From an uncultured Lachnospiraceae bacterium (lineage in GTDB: Bacteria > Bacillota > Clostridia > Lachnospirales > Lachnospiraceae): DNA of 64,000 nucleotides. Positions 27,963 through 37,040 of the stretch are shown piece after piece; the first letter of the stretch is position 1, and each line of letters begins with the position of its first letter. Under the pieces are notes generated by a model, which was not told the origin of the DNA, did no database searches, and was given only the letters and a program-made list of their open reading frames with translations. The DNA lies in assembly GCA_947632555.1 (NCBI GenBank), contig CANRPU010000011.1, positions 36,828 through 100,827 of the forward strand, in the 5' to 3' direction. Position numbers and translations under genes: made by a program.

Positions 27963-29252
27963 ATGAAACCGACGGGATATGGGAAAGCGGCGGCGGCGCT
28001 TCTGGCGCTGACGCTGATGTGTACGGGCTGCGGCCCGGACGGATCAACAGAAGGCGGCGCGGGGACGGCGGACGTAAGGGAAGAAAACGGCACGGGAAGC
28101 GCGGAAACTTTTCCGGACCGGGACTCTTACATGGAGGCGCTGTTCGCGGAATGCGAGTACGTGACGCCGGAAATGTATGAACGGGCCGTTTCCTACGCGC
28201 AGGGCGATCTGAGCAGACTGAAAAAAGTTTTGGAACGGGCGCGGTCCGGTGAGGACATTACAGTGGGCGTCATAGGCGGTTCCATTACCCAGGGATTTTC
28301 CGCAAAGGATCCGGAAACTTCCAGCTACGCGGCGCTTTTGCGGGACTGGTGGAAGGAAACCTTTCCGGATTCGGAGATCACCCTGGTGAATGCCGGAGTG
28401 GGCGGTACCAGCTCCTATCTGGGAGTTCACAGAGTACAGGAGGATCTGCTGCGCTATGAACCGGATTTTGTGGTGGTGGAGTTTTCCGTAAACGACGGCA
28501 ACAATCATTTTTATAAAAAGAGCTACGAGAATCTGACGCGGCGGATCCTGACCGCGGAAAACCAGCCGGCGGTGATGCTTTTGTTCATGACCATGGAAGA
28601 CGGCACCAGCGCCCAGGATACGGATGCCGCCGTGGGATTTGCCTACGGGCTGCCCATGCTGAGCTATGGGAACGCGGTCCTGCCGGAAATCGAGGCGGGA
28701 AATTTTTCCTGGAAAGATATTTCTCCCGACAATATTCATCCCAATGACAGGGGACATGCCATTGTGGGGGAACTCTTCTCCCTGTATCTCTCCTCCGTCC
28801 TCTATGATACCGACGGAACGGAAACGGAAGTAGAGCCTTTTGACGCGCCTTTGATCACCACGGATGACTATATGGACGCGGCGGTCTTGGACAGCCGGAG
28901 CGTTGCGCCGGATGCCGCCGGGAGCTTTGCGCAGCAGGAAGTAAACAACCTGTTCCCGTACGGCTGGTATACGGAGAGCGGTGAGGAAGAGATTTCCTTT
29001 ACCGTGGAAGCGGCCAATATCGGCATCATGTATCAGCGGTTTATCAACGGAACGGGCGGCCGGTATGAGGTGTGGATAGACGGCGCGTACATGATGACTC
29101 TGGATGCGGATTTTCCCAACGGCTGGGGCAATTCCATTGAAACAACGGAAGTATATACCTCCGGGGAAAAAGCGGTCCATACCGTGGAGATCCGCAAACA
29201 GGAAGGTTCCGCCGGAAGCGCTTTCGCGCTGCTGGGACTTCTGGTATCATAA
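27963..29252 (+). CDS. Secreted SGNH esterase lipoprotein, probable acetyl-mannan esterase
   Basis: The 429-residue lipoprotein has its lipobox ending at Cys23 (MCTGC). The SGNH hydrolase domain (about 95-285) has the nucleophile Ser107 in GGSITQG, Gly in NAGVGGTSS, Asn in FSVNDG and the DNIH pair Asp256/His259. A C-terminal beta-rich domain of about 130 residues follows, possibly carbohydrate-binding. The same two-domain plan recurs in the cytoplasmic esterase at 51600. Removal of acetyl groups from mannan is inferred from neighbours and from similarity in plan to CE17-type enzymes; the exact family is not proven. Confidence 0.8.
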   Translation: MKPTGYGKAAAALLALTLMCTGCGPDGSTEGGAGTADVREENGTGSAETFPDRDSYMEALFAECEYVTPEMYERAVSYAQGDLSRLKKVLERARSGEDITVGVIGGSITQGFSAKDPETSSYAALLRDWWKETFPDSEITLVNAGVGGTSSYLGVHRVQEDLLRYEPDFVVVEFSVNDGNNHFYKKSYENLTRRILTAENQPAVMLLFMTMEDGTSAQDTDAAVGFAYGLPMLSYGNAVLPEIEAGNFSWKDISPDNIHPNDRGHAIVGELFSLYLSSVLYDTDGTETEVEPFDAPLITTDDYMDAAVLDSRSVAPDAAGSFAQQEVNNLFPYGWYTESGEEEISFTVEAANIGIMYQRFINGTGGRYEVWIDGAYMMTLDADFPNGWGNSIETTEVYTSGEKAVHTVEIRKQEGSAGSAFALLGLLVS

Positions 29253-29261
29253 TAATTGTAA

Positions 29262-29297
29262 AAAACGGCGTCTGCCCGCGGTGGGGGACGCCGTTTT
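29262..29297. terminator. Bidirectional terminator between convergent genes
   Basis: AAAACGGCGTC and GACGCCGTTTT form a perfect 11-base stem with a 14-base loop, giving a T tract in both directions. It separates the esterase gene (+) from the GH26 gene (-). Confidence 0.85.
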
Positions 29298-29317
29298 AAC
29301 GCTTTTGCAGGCCGTGT

Positions 29318-30220
29318 CTACGGCTGCAGGTCTTCTAAAGTGATCACATAGGGATGATTGTATACGTAGCGGAGATAATCCGGGCTGTTCTGCTCGTGGA
29401 TATGCATGGTATGCCAGGTGAGGAACCAGCACCAGTCTATCTGCTTCATGGCCAGAAGACCGGGTTCCGGCAGAGGGCCGTTTTCATGGTGGCAGCAGGG
29501 CATGGGTTTGTCCGTGACGGTTTTTAACCAGTGGTAGAGCTCCTCGTGGATGCCTTCGGAATAGGCATCGCCGCCGATAACGTCCACATATTCGTCACCG
29601 GGATACCAGCCGTCATGCATTTCACCGGAATAGCCCAGCACCCAGATCAGGTTGTGAAGACCGTGCAGGCCGGTGAAACGTTTATACATCAGCCGCCACA
29701 GCCGCTGAAAGGCTTCGGGACCGCCCTTGCCCCACCAGAACCACGCGCCGTCAAATTCATGCAGGGGGCGGAAAAGCACGGGGATCCCCGCATCCCGCAG
29801 TCTGGCCAGAGCCGCGGCCGCGGTATCCAGGTTTTGCAGCATCCCTTTGTGCAGGTCGGTATCCGGGTTTAACAGCTGTTCCATGTCCACGGACTCCTGG
29901 CTGGAGCGGTATCCCGTGCCGAAGGGCGGGATGCCCCAGTGCCAGCAGATGGAAACGATGCCTCCTCTGCGATGCCAGTCCATGGCTCTCTGCGTGACGC
30001 CGTCAAAATCGTTCTCAATGTAGTCCAGCCCCAGGATGGCCGGTAGTTTTCCTGTGGTTTTTAGGATATACGACAGTTCCTCTCCCCGGGTTTTGTCCCG
30101 CGGGCATTCCTGCTGTCCGGACAATATTCCGTTTCCGCGGATGGTCTGGAGATAGCGATACAGTTTCTGTGCTTCCGGTGTGGCGCAGGCATCGGTAAGG
30201 CGTAGCGGGGTGTTTTTCAT
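29318..30220 (-). CDS. Cytoplasmic GH26 beta-mannanase/mannosidase
   Basis: The 300-residue enzyme has no signal peptide, so it should act on imported oligosaccharides. The GH26 marks are GILSGQQE near residue 31, GIVSICWHWG, the acid/base Glu155 in FRPLHEFDG and the nucleophile Glu246 in CCHHENGPLPEP. Tryptophans around WFWWG line the active site, as in other GH26 enzymes. It lacks the carbohydrate-binding domain of the secreted GH26 encoded divergently. Its product could be mannobiose for the epimerase. It is the only gene of the locus on the - strand. The ribosome binding site GGGAGGAG is strong. Confidence 0.9.
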   Translation of the reverse strand: MKNTPLRLTDACATPEAQKLYRYLQTIRGNGILSGQQECPRDKTRGEELSYILKTTGKLPAILGLDYIENDFDGVTQRAMDWHRRGGIVSICWHWGIPPFGTGYRSSQESVDMEQLLNPDTDLHKGMLQNLDTAAAALARLRDAGIPVLFRPLHEFDGAWFWWGKGGPEAFQRLWRLMYKRFTGLHGLHNLIWVLGYSGEMHDGWYPGDEYVDVIGGDAYSEGIHEELYHWLKTVTDKPMPCCHHENGPLPEPGLLAMKQIDWCWFLTWHTMHIHEQNSPDYLRYVYNHPYVITLEDLQP

Positions 30221-30258
30221 AGGCTCCTCCCTTGTTTTGATCCTGATCAGTGATAGAG

Positions 30259-30300
30259 GCGGCTTCCCGGACCGGCAGTTTTTACTGTCCGTCCCGCCGC
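30259..30300 (-). promoter_or_regulatory. Hairpin in the 5' leader of the cytoplasmic GH26 gene
   Basis: GCGGC/GCCGC, GGAC/GTCC and CAGT/ACTG arms form an interrupted stem-loop in the first part of the - strand leader. It has no T tract, so mRNA stabilisation or regulator binding is more likely than termination. Confidence 0.4.
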
Positions 30301-30309
30301 TTACGCGCT

Positions 30310-30338
30310 ATTATAGCAAATCCTGTCCGAAATGGGAA
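30310..30338 (-). promoter_or_regulatory. Promoter of the cytoplasmic GH26 gene, extended -10
   Basis: On the - strand, TTCCCA and a perfect TATAAT are 17 bases apart, with TGC before the -10 box. Transcription would start about 83 bases before the gene. Confidence 0.65.
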
Positions 30339-30348
30339 GACAGGATGC

Positions 30349-30420
30349 TAAAATAAGGTTAAAATAAGCTAAAATAGGCTAAATAAAATTGGAAAAAGCG
30401 AAATAAAAAGTAAAATAAGC
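30349..30420. repeat. Cluster of TAAAATAAG-like direct repeats
   Basis: Copies of TAAAATAAG or close variants begin at 30349, 30360, 30370 (TAAAATAGG), 30380 (TAAATAAAA) and 30411. The first four are spaced 10-11 bases apart, close to one helical turn. They lie between the two divergent promoters. Confidence 0.5.
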
Positions 30421-30444
30421 GTGGAAGACCGGAAATTGATACAA

Positions 30445-30456
30445 AAAAACGTTTTT
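30445..30456. promoter_or_regulatory. Candidate LacI-family operator
   Basis: AAAAACGTTTTT is a perfect palindrome centred on CG, the usual centre of LacI-family operators. A LacI-type regulator is encoded at 48130 within the same locus. Only one clear copy was found. Confidence 0.4.
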
Positions 30457-30560
30457 ATTCAAAATATGGCAAAAGAAACAAAATAAAAATGAAATGATAA
30501 GAATATTGCACAAAAATAAAAAAGAAATATTGGCAAAAACGACAAAATGCATAAAACATA

Positions 30561-30589
30561 TTGAGGTTTATAGTGTACTATGGTAAGAT
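30561..30589 (+). promoter_or_regulatory. Promoter of the secreted GH26 gene and following locus
   Basis: TTGAGG and TAAGAT are separated by 17 bases in the AT-rich region, about 50 bases before the CBM-GH26 gene. Genes from here to 57310 are all on the + strand with short gaps, so it may be the main promoter of the locus. Confidence 0.5.
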
Positions 30590-30640
30590 ATTTTTGTGAA
30601 TTAAAACAAATTAAATGAACTTAATATCCAGAGGTGAGCG

Positions 30641-32158
30641 ATGAAGAACGACAAAAAGATATTAAGTATGGGGTTAGCGGCCATGCTGGGAGTGTGTGCC
30701 GCTGGTTGTGCTATGTCCGGGAAAGAAAAGGAGGAAGCGCCTTTTGTACCGGAAACGGTGGGCAGCTACGAAGCGGAGGACGCGGTTTTTTCGGGCAATG
30801 TGGCCGCGGCGCCGGCGCCTCAGCTGCAGGGCTTTTCCGGAACGGGCTATGTGGAGGGCTTTCAGGAGGACGGCGATGCCTGCGTTTTTTCCGTGACGGT
30901 GCCGGAGGACGGCTTTTATGACCTGAATTTTGTCAGTGCCGGCAACGGCGGAGAAAAATACAACTATGTGATCGTGGACGGGGAACAGATGGGAACCGTA
31001 TACATAGCGGACAGCGCTTTCGGGGATTCGGTTCTGGACAGGGTGTACCTGGCTCAGGGAGAGCATGAGATAAGCCTTTCCAAATACTGGGGCTGGATCT
31101 TTCTGGACAGACTGGATATTTTGACGGCCAAGCCCATAGACGAGAGTATCTATCAGGTGACGGCGGGACTTTCCAATCCCAACGCTTCGGAAGAAACAAA
31201 ACGGCTGTACAGTTATCTGCTGGATATCTATGGAGAGAAATTTCTGTCGGGGCAGTACTGTGATACCGGCCGGCTGGGCAGGGAATTTCAGGTGATACAG
31301 GATTCTACGGGAAAGACGCCCGCGGTGCTGGGACTGGATATGATTGAATATACGCCTTCCCGCGTGGAAAACGGCAGCAGCGGCAAAGCCGTGGAGTACG
31401 CCATTAATTTCTGGGAAGAGGGCGGGATCGTCACCTTCTGCTGGCATTGGAACGCACCGAGCAAATACCTGACAGGACAGTGGTACAGCGGTTTTTATAA
31501 GGAATATACCGATATCGACCTGGCGAAGATCATGAACGGCGAGGACGAAGAAGGATACGAGCTTCTGATGGCGGACATCGACGCCATTGCCGTACAGCTT
31601 CAGCGTCTGGAGGATGCCGGGGTGCCCATTCTCTGGCGCCCGCTGCATGAAGCCAGCGGAGGATGGTTCTGGTGGGGCGCGGCCGGACCGGAAGCGTACA
31701 AGAAACTTTACATCACCATGTATGATAAACTGACCAATGAGTACGGACTGGATAATCTGATCTGGGTGTGGAACGGACAGGACGCGGAATGGTACCCGGG
31801 TGACGAGTATGTGGATATCATCGGCGAGGACATCTATCCGGGGGAAAGGGTCTACACTTCCCAGGCCACGTCTTATATCCACGCGGCACAGGACTACAGC
31901 ACCGAGCACAAAATGGTCTATCTGTCCGAGAACGGCTGTCTGTTCGATCCGGACCTGGCGATCCGGGACGGCGCCATGTGGGGTATGTGGTGCACCTGGA
32001 ACGGCGAGTTCGTGGTAGAGGATGTGGTGGTATATACCCTGAGCGAGCAGTATACAGAGGAATCCATGCTGCAGAAGGTGTACGGACATGAAGCGGTACT
32101 GACTCTGGATGAGCTTCCGGATTTTAAGACTTATGAGATACGCAAGGAATTAAAATAA
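30641..32158 (+). CDS. Secreted CBM-GH26 beta-mannanase lipoprotein
   Basis: The 505-residue lipoprotein has its lipobox ending AAGC (Cys23). A carbohydrate-binding module of CBM35/CBM6 type (about 40-165) starts GSYEAEDAVFSGN and ends FLDRLDILTA. The GH26 domain (about 175-500) begins LSNPNASEETKRLYSYL and shows ILSGQ-like FLSGQYCD, FCWHWNAP, the acid/base Glu337 in RPLHEASGGWFWWG and the nucleophile Glu430 in LSENG. It would bind and cut mannan at the cell surface and feed the importers encoded downstream. It is the first gene of a long + strand series. Confidence 0.92.
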   Translation: MKNDKKILSMGLAAMLGVCAAGCAMSGKEKEEAPFVPETVGSYEAEDAVFSGNVAAAPAPQLQGFSGTGYVEGFQEDGDACVFSVTVPEDGFYDLNFVSAGNGGEKYNYVIVDGEQMGTVYIADSAFGDSVLDRVYLAQGEHEISLSKYWGWIFLDRLDILTAKPIDESIYQVTAGLSNPNASEETKRLYSYLLDIYGEKFLSGQYCDTGRLGREFQVIQDSTGKTPAVLGLDMIEYTPSRVENGSSGKAVEYAINFWEEGGIVTFCWHWNAPSKYLTGQWYSGFYKEYTDIDLAKIMNGEDEEGYELLMADIDAIAVQLQRLEDAGVPILWRPLHEASGGWFWWGAAGPEAYKKLYITMYDKLTNEYGLDNLIWVWNGQDAEWYPGDEYVDIIGEDIYPGERVYTSQATSYIHAAQDYSTEHKMVYLSENGCLFDPDLAIRDGAMWGMWCTWNGEFVVEDVVVYTLSEQYTEESMLQKVYGHEAVLTLDELPDFKTYEIRKELK

Positions 32159-32178
32159 GTAAAGAAAGAGGTAATTGT

Positions 32179-35163
32179 ATGAAACGGAGGAAAACCGGCA
32201 AGAAAATCATGGCAATGGTATTGGCGGCAGTGATGGCGCTGACAGTTCTGTTTCCCATGGCGGAACTGGAAACGCAGGCCAAGACGGATATGCTGATGGA
32301 AGAATTCGACGAGATCATAAGTACCTATAATATTGATGATTCCATCCCGGGCTACAACGCGTATATCGCGAATTATGCCGATGCCGCCCGTCCTGCGCAG
32401 GAAGTCGAGATCCCGGCGGGGGAGTATGTAAGATACGAAGAGGGTGACAGTGAGGCTGTTCCCGAGATCTATTCCGATTTTGAAGGGATGCCGGGTGACA
32501 GCGTGCTGACCAGCGAGGATTCTCTGATCGAGTTTGAGGTGGATGTGCCTGTCAGCGGTCTTTACAATATTTCCGTGGTCTATTATCCTGTGGCGGGTAA
32601 GAACTCCGATATAGAGCGAAGCGTTTTTGTGGACGGGAATCTTCCTTTTGAGGAAATGTCCCTGCTCACCTTCCCGAGAGTATGGGCTACTTTTACCGAT
32701 GATTCTTTTGTGAACGCCGACGGCGTGACCGTCCGGAACTGGGCAAAGGACAATCAGGGCAACGATGTAAAGCCCAGGATCGAAGAAGTTCCGGAGTGGC
32801 AGTCCCGGTATCTTTACGACAGCGACGGGTATGTAACGGAAGCGCTGTCCGTATACATGGAGGCCGGCAGCCACACTATTTCCATGGTTTCCCTGAAAGA
32901 GCCCATGCTCATTAATAAGCTGGTGCTCAGCAACGAGGGGGAAGTGAAGAGTTATGAGGAGGTAAAGGCAGGATGGGATGCCGCGGGCGCTTCCGCTACG
33001 GAAGGTACGCTGATCACCATTGAAGGGGAATACGCCACCAAGACTTCTTCCCAGATGCTTTATCCTCAGCAGGATCAGTCTTCTCCTTCCGTATCTCCCG
33101 CGAGCTCCAAGGAGCTGCTGAACAATACCATCGGAGGCAATTCCTGGCGGCTGGTAGGACAGTGGATCGAATGGGATTTTGAAGTGCCGGAGGACGGTTA
33201 TTACAATATTTCTCTTTATGACAGACAGAATTTCTCCAGAGGTATTCACGTATCCCGGCGTATCACCATTGACGGCGTGGTACCCTTTGAGGAAATGTCG
33301 GATTACGCGTTTGATTATTCCAATTCCTGGAGGGAAGATGTCATCAGCGATGACAACGGCGTTCCCTACAGTTTTTATCTGACCGCAGGGCACCATACCA
33401 TCCGCATGGAAGTGGTGCTGGGCGAGTTTTCCGAAATAGTAGGTCTGGTAGAGGATTCCGTACAGCAGCTGAACAGTATCTACAGACAGGTCATCAAGGT
33501 AACGGGTGTAGCTCCCGATACCTACCGTGACTATCAGCTGGCGGCCACCCTGCCCGAACTGAACGGAGAGCTGGTGGCAGCGAGAGAAACCCTGAATCAG
33601 GCCATTGTCCTTTTGGAGCAGGTGGCAGGCGCCAATACCGATAAAAAGGCGGTTCTGCTCACCATGCGGGATCAGCTGGACGATCTGATCGCCGACGAAG
33701 AGTATTTCGTCAGGACCATTTCTTCTTATAAAGTCAATGTGAGAGCGCTGGGTACCTGGATCACGCAGGTTATCGGCCAGCCCCTGCAGGTGGACAGGAT
33801 CAATATTTACTCGCCGAACATGGATATCAAGTACGCGAAGACTTCCTTCCTGGACGGGGCGGTATATGAGGCGCAGAGGTTGTTCTACTCCTTCATCATT
33901 GATTACAACAACATCGGCAGCGTGAGCGAAGACAAGGATTCGGAAGCCATCACTCTCTGGGTGGGTTCCGGACGTGACCAGGCGAATGTGATCAAGTCCC
34001 TGATAGATGAGAGCTTTACCAATGAAACCGGTATCAGCGTCAACGTACAGCTGGTGGATATGTCCACTCTGCTGAAAGCCACGCTGGTAGGAGAAGGGCC
34101 CGATGTGGCGATACAGGTAGCGAACACCAACGGTATCGCGGGCGCGGTGCTGACCACAGGCAACGATACCCCCGTCAATTACGGTATCCGCCACGCGGTG
34201 CTGGATCTGACGCAGTTTGACGATTACGAAGAGGTGGCCCGGAGATTTCCGGAGGCGGCCCTGACGCAGTTCGGATATGACGGCGCGGCGTACGCGCTGC
34301 CGGAAACCATCACCTATCCGGTTATGTTCTACCGCAAAGACATCCTGGCGGAGATCGGAATGGAGGTTCCGGAAACCTGGGATGACGTAAAGGTGGCCAT
34401 GACCGTGCTGGCGAAGAACCAGATGGAGTTTGGTATGCTGGCAACGGAACAGCTTTTTGCTTCCCTGCTGTACCAGAACGGCGGTTCCTATTACAACGAG
34501 GACGGTACCGCTTCCGCTCTGGACTCGGATATCGCGGTCAGCGTATTCAAGGATTTCTGTGAGTATTACACGGACTACAAGCTGGATAAGGAAACCAGTG
34601 TGGAGGAACGTTTCCGTACCGGCGAGTGTCCCATTATCATAGCGGACTATACGGATTACAACAACTTTGCCGTATCCGCGCCTGATATTGCCGGTCTGTG
34701 GAGCTTTACCCAGATCCCCGGCACGGTGCAGGCGGACGGCTCGGTGGATCATTCCGTGGCAAGCACCGGCCTGGCCTGTATGGTCATGGCGGATACCGAA
34801 CATCCGGACGCGAGCTGGGAGTTCTTAAAATGGTGGACCAGCGCGGAAACCCAGACCCGATACGGGCGGGAGATGGAAGGCCTGATGGGTTCCGCGGCGA
34901 GAGTGCCTACCGCCAACTACGAAGCCTTCCTGAATATGCCCTGGCCGGTAGATGACTTTGAGGCGCTGCAGGAATCCATGGAATGGGCGAAAGGTATTCC
35001 GCAGGTGCCGGGCGGTTATTATTCATGGCGTAACGTATATAACGCCTTCTACATGGTAGTAAACAATACGGATACTTCACTGCCGAGAGAAGAGCTGATG
35101 GATAAGGTTATCTATATTAATGCAGAAATCGACTACAAGCGCGAAGAGCTTGAGTTGGATTGA
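32179..35163 (+). CDS. Fusion of two CBM-like domains with a family 1 solute-binding protein
   Basis: The 994-residue secreted protein has a signal peptide ending near TQAKT but no lipobox. Two beta-sandwich domains of carbohydrate-binding look follow: residues about 70-270 (VPVSGLYNISVVYYP, AGSHTISMVSL) and 275-430 (VPEDGYYNISLYDRQ, AGHHTIRMEVVLG). A helical segment (about 430-585) leads to a sugar-binding ABC domain (about 588-994: AITLWVGSGRDQANVI, AYALPETITYPVMFYRKDIL, ASWEFLKWW). Normal binding proteins have about 400-500 residues. The permease pair follows 15 bases later, so this is its likely binding partner. How a non-lipidated protein is retained is unclear; the CBM-like domains may hold glycan or wall. 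Confidence 0.85.
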   Translation: MKRRKTGKKIMAMVLAAVMALTVLFPMAELETQAKTDMLMEEFDEIISTYNIDDSIPGYNAYIANYADAARPAQEVEIPAGEYVRYEEGDSEAVPEIYSDFEGMPGDSVLTSEDSLIEFEVDVPVSGLYNISVVYYPVAGKNSDIERSVFVDGNLPFEEMSLLTFPRVWATFTDDSFVNADGVTVRNWAKDNQGNDVKPRIEEVPEWQSRYLYDSDGYVTEALSVYMEAGSHTISMVSLKEPMLINKLVLSNEGEVKSYEEVKAGWDAAGASATEGTLITIEGEYATKTSSQMLYPQQDQSSPSVSPASSKELLNNTIGGNSWRLVGQWIEWDFEVPEDGYYNISLYDRQNFSRGIHVSRRITIDGVVPFEEMSDYAFDYSNSWREDVISDDNGVPYSFYLTAGHHTIRMEVVLGEFSEIVGLVEDSVQQLNSIYRQVIKVTGVAPDTYRDYQLAATLPELNGELVAARETLNQAIVLLEQVAGANTDKKAVLLTMRDQLDDLIADEEYFVRTISSYKVNVRALGTWITQVIGQPLQVDRINIYSPNMDIKYAKTSFLDGAVYEAQRLFYSFIIDYNNIGSVSEDKDSEAITLWVGSGRDQANVIKSLIDESFTNETGISVNVQLVDMSTLLKATLVGEGPDVAIQVANTNGIAGAVLTTGNDTPVNYGIRHAVLDLTQFDDYEEVARRFPEAALTQFGYDGAAYALPETITYPVMFYRKDILAEIGMEVPETWDDVKVAMTVLAKNQMEFGMLATEQLFASLLYQNGGSYYNEDGTASALDSDIAVSVFKDFCEYYTDYKLDKETSVEERFRTGECPIIIADYTDYNNFAVSAPDIAGLWSFTQIPGTVQADGSVDHSVASTGLACMVMADTEHPDASWEFLKWWTSAETQTRYGREMEGLMGSAARVPTANYEAFLNMPWPVDDFEALQESMEWAKGIPQVPGGYYSWRNVYNAFYMVVNNTDTSLPREELMDKVIYINAEIDYKREELELD

Positions 35164-35178
35164 CAGAAGGAGGAAAAT

Positions 35179-36123
35179 ATGGCTGAACAAGCAACAATAT
35201 CCCAGGAAGCGTTGGACATTGCCAAAAAGCAGGCAACGCTCGGGTATCGTATCAAAAGAAACAAGGCCTGCTATTTTATGCTGGCGCCTTACTTTATCCT
35301 GTTTTTCTTCTTCACCGTGCTGCCCGTTGTCATGAGCGTGGCGTTCAGCTTTACCTATTACAACATGCTGGAAATGCCGGAATTTATCGGGTGGAAGAAT
35401 TACATCAAACTTTTCCTGGAGGACGATATCTTTCTGACCTCCCTGAAGAACACTTTGATCCTGGCGGTCGTAACGGGGCCGGTCAGCTATTTCCTCTGTC
35501 TGCTCTTCGCCTGGATCATCAATGAGTTTAAAGGCTGGCTGAGAGCCTTCCTGACACTGATCTTCTATGCGCCCAGTATCTGCGGTAACGCGTATGTGGT
35601 ATGGCAGCTGATCCTCTCCGGTGACCGTTACGGTTACTTAAACGGTTTCCTCATGGATCTGGGGATCCTGGATGAGGCTGTTATCTGGATGAAGACGGAA
35701 AAATACGTGCTGCCCATGCTGATCGTAGTACAGCTGTGGCTGAGTTTGGGTACCGGCTTCCTTTCCTTTATCGCCGGTCTGCAGACCGTGGATAAATCCC
35801 TCTATGAGGCTGCGGCGCTGGACGGCGTCAAGAACCGGTGGCAGGAACTGTGGTACGTGACGCTCCCGGCCATGAAGCCCCAGCTGATGTTCGGCGCGGT
35901 TATGCAGATCACCCAGTCCTTCGCCATAGCGGATGTATCCATCCAGCTGGCGGGCAACCCTTCGGTCAACTATTCCGGCGCCACGGTAGTTACCCACCTT
36001 CTGGATTACGGTACCGTGCGTTTTGAAATGGGTTACGCTTCGGCAATCGCGACGATACTGTTCCTGTTGATGGTAGGAAGCAACATGCTGGTACAGAGAT
36101 TGTTAAGGAGGGTTGGAGAATAA
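35179..36123 (+). CDS. Sugar ABC transporter permease (MalF/UgpA type), first pair
   Basis: This 314-residue protein has six expected helices and the EAA loop YEAAALDGVKNRWQELWYVTLPAM near residue 211, which docks the ATPase. An N-terminal cytoplasmic stretch of about 30 residues precedes the first helix. It overlaps the second permease by one base. Substrate import is presumably of manno- or gluco-oligosaccharides, as inferred from the locus. No ATPase gene is present nearby, so a shared MsmX/MalK-type ATPase encoded elsewhere is needed. Confidence 0.92.
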   Translation: MAEQATISQEALDIAKKQATLGYRIKRNKACYFMLAPYFILFFFFTVLPVVMSVAFSFTYYNMLEMPEFIGWKNYIKLFLEDDIFLTSLKNTLILAVVTGPVSYFLCLLFAWIINEFKGWLRAFLTLIFYAPSICGNAYVVWQLILSGDRYGYLNGFLMDLGILDEAVIWMKTEKYVLPMLIVVQLWLSLGTGFLSFIAGLQTVDKSLYEAAALDGVKNRWQELWYVTLPAMKPQLMFGAVMQITQSFAIADVSIQLAGNPSVNYSGATVVTHLLDYGTVRFEMGYASAIATILFLLMVGSNMLVQRLLRRVGE

Positions 36124-37025
36124 TGAAAAGACAGAAAAATTATTTGAAGCCCTATAAAAAAAGAAGATTTTTTAAACCCAAGGAAAAGAAACTGAACCGT
36201 TCCATGGCCGGAAACACGCTGCTGTTTGTTGTTATGGCCATCTGCGGCGTGGCGATGGTGCTCCCGCTGGTCATGGTCATCAACAACTGCCTGAAGCCTC
36301 TGGATGAGTTATACCAGTTCCCGCCCAAGATTTTTGTGCGGAACCCTACTCTGGAGAACTTCTCGGATCTGTTCACGCTGATGAACGATTCCTGGGTGCC
36401 TTTTTCCAGGTACATACTGAACACCATTATCATCACCGGCGGCGGTATGGTGGGTCATGTTATCATCGCGTCGCTGGCGGCGTATCCGCTGGCAAAGCAC
36501 AACTTCCCCGGAAAGAACATTCTCTTCCAGATGGTAGTGCTTTCCATGATGTTCTCATGGACCGTTACCCAGACACCCCAGTACATGATCATTTCCTGGC
36601 TGCATATCAACAATACTTACTGGGCGCTGATCTTACCGGCATGCTCCTTTGGTATGGGCCTCTATCTGATGAAACAGTTTATGGAACAGCTGCCCGATTC
36701 CCTGATGGAGTCGGCCAGACTGGACGGGGCCAATGAATGGGGAATTTTCTGGCAGATCGTAATGCCGAACGTAAAGCCCGCGTGGCTGACACTGGCGATC
36801 TTCCAGTTCCAGCAGATGTGGGCCAACACCGGCAGTACTTTCCTGCGTGACGAGCAGTTAAAGCCTCTGCAGTATTCTCTGCAGCAGATTTCCGCGGGCG
36901 GTATGGCCAGAGCGGGCGCGGCGGCAGCCGTTACCTTTATCATAGCGGCGGTGCCCATCACCTTCTTCCTGATTTGTCAGAAGAATGTCCTGGAAACCAT
37001 GACTTCGTCAGGTATGAAAGATTAA
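36123..37025 (+). CDS. Carbohydrate ABC transporter permease (MalG type), first pair
   Basis: This 300-residue protein pairs with the upstream permease, overlapping its stop by one base. It has a basic N-terminus rich in Lys and Arg, six hydrophobic helices, and the EAA loop MESARLDGANEWGIFWQIVMP. The C-terminal helix ends ICQKNVLETMTSSGMKD, usual for MalG-like proteins. It is followed 15 bases later by the NHL-TPR gene, which is not a normal transporter component. Confidence 0.92.
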   Translation: MKRQKNYLKPYKKRRFFKPKEKKLNRSMAGNTLLFVVMAICGVAMVLPLVMVINNCLKPLDELYQFPPKIFVRNPTLENFSDLFTLMNDSWVPFSRYILNTIIITGGGMVGHVIIASLAAYPLAKHNFPGKNILFQMVVLSMMFSWTVTQTPQYMIISWLHINNTYWALILPACSFGMGLYLMKQFMEQLPDSLMESARLDGANEWGIFWQIVMPNVKPAWLTLAIFQFQQMWANTGSTFLRDEQLKPLQYSLQQISAGGMARAGAAAAVTFIIAAVPITFFLICQKNVLETMTSSGMKD

Positions 37026-37040
37026 GGGGAGGGATAGGAG

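Larger units (their letters stand above)
30221..30640. other. Divergent control region between the two GH26 genes
   Basis: This 420-base gap holds no gene. The part next to the - strand GH26 gene is GC-rich with a hairpin and a - strand promoter. The remainder is very AT-rich, with repeated TAAAATAAG blocks, a perfect AAAAACGTTTTT palindrome and a + strand promoter. It is the likely switch of the mannan locus. Confidence 0.8.

Noticed and set aside
32131..34803. Very long open frame on the - strand opposite the CBM-SBP fusion gene
   Set aside because: It lies wholly antisense to a gene with clear domains, signal peptide and ribosome binding site. Its translation is rich in His, Arg and Gln with no domain pattern, which is typical of a shadow frame in biased codon use.
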